In this document: piece by piece, positions 29,783 through 32,327 of the stretch
Numbering within the stretch: position 1 is the stretch's first letter
How the letters are laid out: each line of letters opens with the position of its first letter
From: Phaeodactylibacter sp.
GTDB lineage: Bacteria > Bacteroidota > Bacteroidia > Chitinophagales > Saprospiraceae
Length of the DNA stretch: 32,327 bases
Assembly: GCF_022763345.1 (NCBI RefSeq)
Contig: NZ_JALEGS010000072.1
Coordinates: forward strand, 1 to 32,327
Direction of reading: 5' to 3'
Made by a program: the position numbers and the translations under genes
The notes under the pieces: generated by a model
Database searches by the model: none
What the model was told of the DNA's origin: nothing
The model's input: the letters and a program-made list of their open reading frames with translations, nothing else

Positions 29783-31081
29783 TTACTTCCAGGTCTTCAG
29801 GTGCAGGTGCTCGTAAGCCTGCTTCTCCAGATCTTCCCGGTGGTCGGGGTGCGCAATGGAAATCAGCTGACGGGCACGCTGCCGGAGGTTGCGGCCGAAC
29901 ATTTCGGCTACGCCATATTCCGTAACAATATAGTGCACGTGCGCACGGGTCGTCACAACACCTGCCCCTGGCTTCAGCATACAGGTGATACGGCTGATGC
30001 CCTTGTTGGTCGCAGAAGGCAATGCAATAATCGGTTTACCACCCTCCGAGAGCGAAGCCCCCCGGATAAAGTCCATCTGCCCCCCTACTCCGGAATAGAC
30101 GCGCGTACCGATCGAGTCCGCACACACCTGTCCGGTCAGGTCTATTTCAATGGCGCTGTTGATGGCCACCACTTTGGGGTTTTGGCGGATCACAGCCGTA
30201 TCGTTCACATAAGCGATGTCCAGGAAGCGGACCAGAGGGTTGTCATCTACGAAATCGTAGACTTTTTGTGTACCCATCAGAAAGCCCGTTACGATGTGGT
30301 TGCGGTGTTTTACCTTATGTTGATTAGTAATCACCCCTTTCTCTACCAGCTCAATGACGCCATCGGAGAACATCTCGGTGTGGATACCCAGTTCTTTATG
30401 GTTTTTCATGGCAGCCAGCGCGGCATTGGGGATGGTACCAATGCCCATTTGCAGGGTGGAGCCATCTTCAACGAGGTTCGCGATATGCTGACCAATGCGC
30501 TTTTCGATATCGGTAGGCTCAGGCAGGGCAATTTGCGGGAGTGCATAGTCCACCTCTGTCACCCGGTCGAACTTGCTGATATGAATAACGCCATCACCGT
30601 GAGTACGCGGCATTTGAGGATTGATCTCCGCGATCACGGTCTTGGCGGATTGGGCAGCGGCGAGGCTGGCATCCACAGAAACACCGAGCGTACAGAAACC
30701 ATTTTTATCCGGAGGAGAGACCTGCAGCATCGCCACATCTAACGGAAGGATTTGGCGGCGGAACAACAGGGGCACTTCGCTTAGAAAGATCGGGATATAA
30801 TCTGCCCGGCCGGCTTGTACGGCTTTCCGCAGATTCCCTCCCACGAAGAGGTTATTCACCCGGAAGGAGTCTTCCATACCTTCATCGGCGTAAGGCGCTG
30901 GCGCATCGGTATGCAGGTGCATGATTTGGATATTTCGGAGCTCTTCTGACCGTTTAGCCAGTGCCTCAATTAATGTCTTGGGGGCTGCGGTAGCACTGTG
31001 AATAAAAATCTTGTCCCCGGTTTTGACTAATGCGACCGCTTCCTCGGGGCTGACAGCGGTGTAGGATGGATTAAATTTCAT
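29783..31081 (-). CDS. Acetyl-CoA hydrolase/transferase family protein (4-hydroxybutyrate CoA-transferase-like)
   Basis: A 432-residue class I CoA-transferase. DGSTLQMGIGTIPNAALAAM (206-225) and IHTEMFSDGVIELVEKG (233-249) are the catalytic region; E236 is the likely glutamate that forms the CoA thioester. SGVGGQMDFIRGASLSEGGKPIIALPSAT (330-358) and VVTTRAHVHYIVTEYGVAEMFGRNLRQRA are typical of the C-terminal domain. Members act on acetate, 4-hydroxybutyrate, succinate or butyrate; the exact acid cannot be read. It could recycle CoA among acyl groups from aromatic breakdown, given the nearby paaI, but the two genes are convergent with a 1-bp gap. Confidence 0.9.
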   Translation of the reverse strand: MKFNPSYTAVSPEEAVALVKTGDKIFIHSATAAPKTLIEALAKRSEELRNIQIMHLHTDAPAPYADEGMEDSFRVNNLFVGGNLRKAVQAGRADYIPIFLSEVPLLFRRQILPLDVAMLQVSPPDKNGFCTLGVSVDASLAAAQSAKTVIAEINPQMPRTHGDGVIHISKFDRVTEVDYALPQIALPEPTDIEKRIGQHIANLVEDGSTLQMGIGTIPNAALAAMKNHKELGIHTEMFSDGVIELVEKGVITNQHKVKHRNHIVTGFLMGTQKVYDFVDDNPLVRFLDIAYVNDTAVIRQNPKVVAINSAIEIDLTGQVCADSIGTRVYSGVGGQMDFIRGASLSEGGKPIIALPSATNKGISRITCMLKPGAGVVTTRAHVHYIVTEYGVAEMFGRNLRQRARQLISIAHPDHREDLEKQAYEHLHLKTWK

Positions 31082-31254
31082 GGTAATTATTTCATTCCGT
31101 TTGGCCGAAAGTACTTATAAAGCGCATAAAAGGGAAGGAAGGTTTGGCATTTTGGGGGGTGATTTTTGTTACCGTACTTTTTACAATAAGTATAGGTGAA
31201 AAACAAGCCCCGGCAGCCAGGTGACGGAGAAAAAATAAAGGATACAATTTTGAT

Positions 31255-31935
31255 TCACTGAAATTTTCTAAACAACTGAGCAGAGGGAGTTTGTGTGAAC
31301 TGCCCGCCGGTCTTCAGCTCCATGTTGGAGATAAAAGCTTCGCCCTGCCCTACGGAGATTTTGGCATAATTCCCGTATTCCGCCAGGCCTTCCAGCAGCT
31401 CTACGGTATTGTCTCCAATATCAAGGGTCGTATTGTTGCGCAGGCGCAGGAAGCGCTTGCCGATGCCCCACCCTTCAATGCGGAAAATACCTCCCGTAAG
31501 GCTAAGAATATGGCTCTGGAAAAAGTCAAAAAAGCCATTGCCGCTGAAGTCGATGCTGCCCTGTACTTCCAGCTCGCCGATTACTTCGAGCACGGCACGC
31601 CCGAAGGGGTCGTCCCCGTCCCAAAGCTGCACGATAGCGCCCGGCTCCAGTACCAGCTTGCCACCGTCTTCCACCACGCACTTAGAATCCTGGCTGACGC
31701 GCAAAATGCCGCCACTGCCGATGCGGGCTTCGCCCCCTTTCTAAATGCGGACCTGCCCGCCAAAGCCTGCGCTGAGCAGCCCATCGGAAAGTACTTCCGC
31801 ATAGCCCCCCTCCTGTACGATAAAACGGGATTCTTTATTGATGTATACGCAATACGAAGTGGTCACCTACTGGCGCTGACGACCAGCACGGGGAACGATA
31901 AATGTCGGGTCGTTGATCCAGACATTCATCGTCTG
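31255..31935 (-). pseudogene. Remnant of a beta-rich secreted-protein gene with in-frame stop codons
   Basis: One minus-strand frame stays protein-like from about 31935 to 31255 but contains TAG at 31867-31869 and 31741-31743. Pieces: MNVWINDPTFIVPR; after the first stop INKESRFIVQEGGYAEVLSDGLLSAGF; after the second GGEARIGSGGILRVSQDSKC, VVEDGGKLVLEPGAIVQLWDG and a Gly/Thr-rich beta-helix-like end to residue LFRKFQ. The last part (31255-31704, TTG start) could be read as a separate 149-residue protein, but its N-terminus begins inside a repeat unit. I think this is the broken 3' part of a gene for a surface or secreted protein. Sequencing error is possible, but three changes would be needed further upstream too. 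Confidence 0.5.
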
Positions 31936-31961
31936 GAATCTTGGATTTGCGACATCGGCCA

Positions 31962-31983
31962 CTGACGAAGCGTAGCTTGTCAG
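31962..31983. repeat. Short hairpin inside the decayed region
   Basis: CTGAC-G-AAGC-GTA-GCTT-GTCAG: a 9-bp stem with one bulged G and a 3-base loop. The surrounding 31930-32100 has no clear coding sense. It may be a REP-like unit or part of a small insertion in the secreted-protein remnant. Confidence 0.3.
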
Positions 31984-32074
31984 GGCAAGCGCAAGCCACT
32001 TCTCAGCGTAAATGCTGACCCTAATGCCTTTAAGGTGGCCAAAGCCCAAAGGCGGCGAAACACGGGCAAGCATT

Positions 32075-32101
32075 GAGTAGGTTTGCTATGGCAAACCACT
32101 T
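32075..32101. repeat. Hairpin with 7-bp perfect core
   Basis: GGTTTGC (32080-32086), TATG loop, GCAAACC (32091-32097), extended by GAGT/ACTT around one bulged A. No T run follows, so it is not a typical terminator. It sits between the short signal-peptide ORF and the remnant at 31255-31935. Confidence 0.35.
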
Positions 32102-32276
32102 AATCGTCAGTATAAATCGAGGTTAGCAAAGACCCAGTACGGCGTGTAATATCGGGGGGGGGGGACGTATCTATGATCTGTTGCGCGCAGAGCGCAGGCG
32201 CTGCCAGGATGAATATTCCAAACAGCAGGTTGTTGAAAATAGCGGTTATACCGACGACGAAGTAATTTGGAACCAA
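32100..32276 (-). CDS. Short ORF with signal peptide and poly-C tract (possible broken 5' end of a secreted protein)
   Basis: A minus-strand frame of 58 codons from a TTG at 32276 (open upstream to the window edge). It encodes a good signal peptide, NYFVVGITAIFNNLLFGIF then ILAAPALCAQ, followed by QIIDTSPPP and a short tail. The proline codons are an 11-base C run (G run 32154-32164 on the plus strand). One base more or less would change the reading frame; the other frame reads YYTPYWVFANLDLY and stops. It may be the 5' end of the same gene whose remains lie at 31255-31935, or a phase-variable ORF. Confidence 0.35.
   Translation of the reverse strand: MVPNYFVVGITAIFNNLLFGIFILAAPALCAQQIIDTSPPPDITRRTGSLLTSIYTDD
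32154..32164. repeat. 11-base G homopolymer
   Basis: A run of 11 G in DNA of otherwise mixed composition, by far the longest G/C run in the window. It lies within the short signal-peptide ORF. Such runs slip during replication and are also common sites of sequencing and assembly error. Confidence 0.8.
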
Positions 32277-32327
32277 ACATGACTTCGTGTCGGCATATAC
32301 GCGTGCGTCGGGTTTGTGCCTTAGGCC

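Noticed and set aside
29717..30742. Plus-strand open frame of 341 codons
   Set aside because: Antisense to the CoA-transferase gene, which has full family motifs. No recognisable protein features in the plus frame.
1..32327. CRISPR arrays, tRNA or rRNA genes, insertion sequences with transposase
   Set aside because: I saw no spaced direct repeats, no cloverleaf or rRNA-like sequence, and no transposase or integrase motifs in any of the larger reading frames.

Overview
The window reads as chromosome of a Bacteroidota bacterium, most likely a Saprospiraceae-type organism (Lewinella-like; inferred from gene style, not from a search). Signs of the phylum are promoters of the form TAnnTTTG with little Shine-Dalgarno signal, 'AQ'-type signal peptide ends, an ECF sigma factor overlapping a membrane-anchored beta-barrel protein, and the Bacteroidota form of the NHLP export system. 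Base composition is near 50% GC in genes, with AT-rich gaps between them.

Region 1 (1-2.4 kb, all minus strand) is a small peptide cluster. It holds two NHLP-leader (nitrile-hydratase-like leader) precursor genes with a double-glycine cleavage site and unrelated cores, an AraC-type regulator, and a small Cys-containing protein of unknown role. No RiPP maturation enzyme (LanM, YcaO, radical SAM) is visible. An AT-rich 0.8 kb gap with nested inverted repeats and a plus-strand helical-repeat protein (3.2-4.7 kb) follow.

Region 2 (4.8-16.6 kb, minus strand) is a tight seven-gene operon. In transcription order it encodes a stand-alone cyclic-nucleotide-binding protein, a TolC-like outer-membrane channel, an NHLP-type HlyD adaptor, a C39 peptidase/permease/ATPase, a second permease/ATPase with a large N-terminal domain, a HExxH protein of unknown family, and a GAF-GAF-PAS-adenylate cyclase-TPR protein built like Anabaena CyaB1. 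A peptide exporter is thus flanked in one operon by a probable cAMP receptor and a probable cAMP synthase. I consider this the most interesting system in the window.

Region 3 (16.6-23.7 kb) holds hairpins and a tiny membrane-protein ORF, a thioredoxin with a C-terminal helical-repeat domain, a small secreted barrel-like protein, truA, a lipoprotein, a candidate small RNA on the minus strand (about 20.5-20.6 kb), an M28 peptidase, hpt and an inositol-monophosphatase-family gene.

Region 4 (23.8-31.1 kb) carries paaABC of the phenylacetyl-CoA epoxidase behind a TetR-type palindrome resembling the Thermus PaaR site. Next come a Tas-like aldo/keto reductase, an ECF sigma factor with its overlapping membrane partner, the PaaI thioesterase and an acetyl-CoA hydrolase/CoA-transferase. 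The right end (31.25-32.33 kb) looks decayed: a beta-rich secreted-protein reading frame interrupted by stop codons, then an 11-base G run inside a short ORF with a signal peptide.
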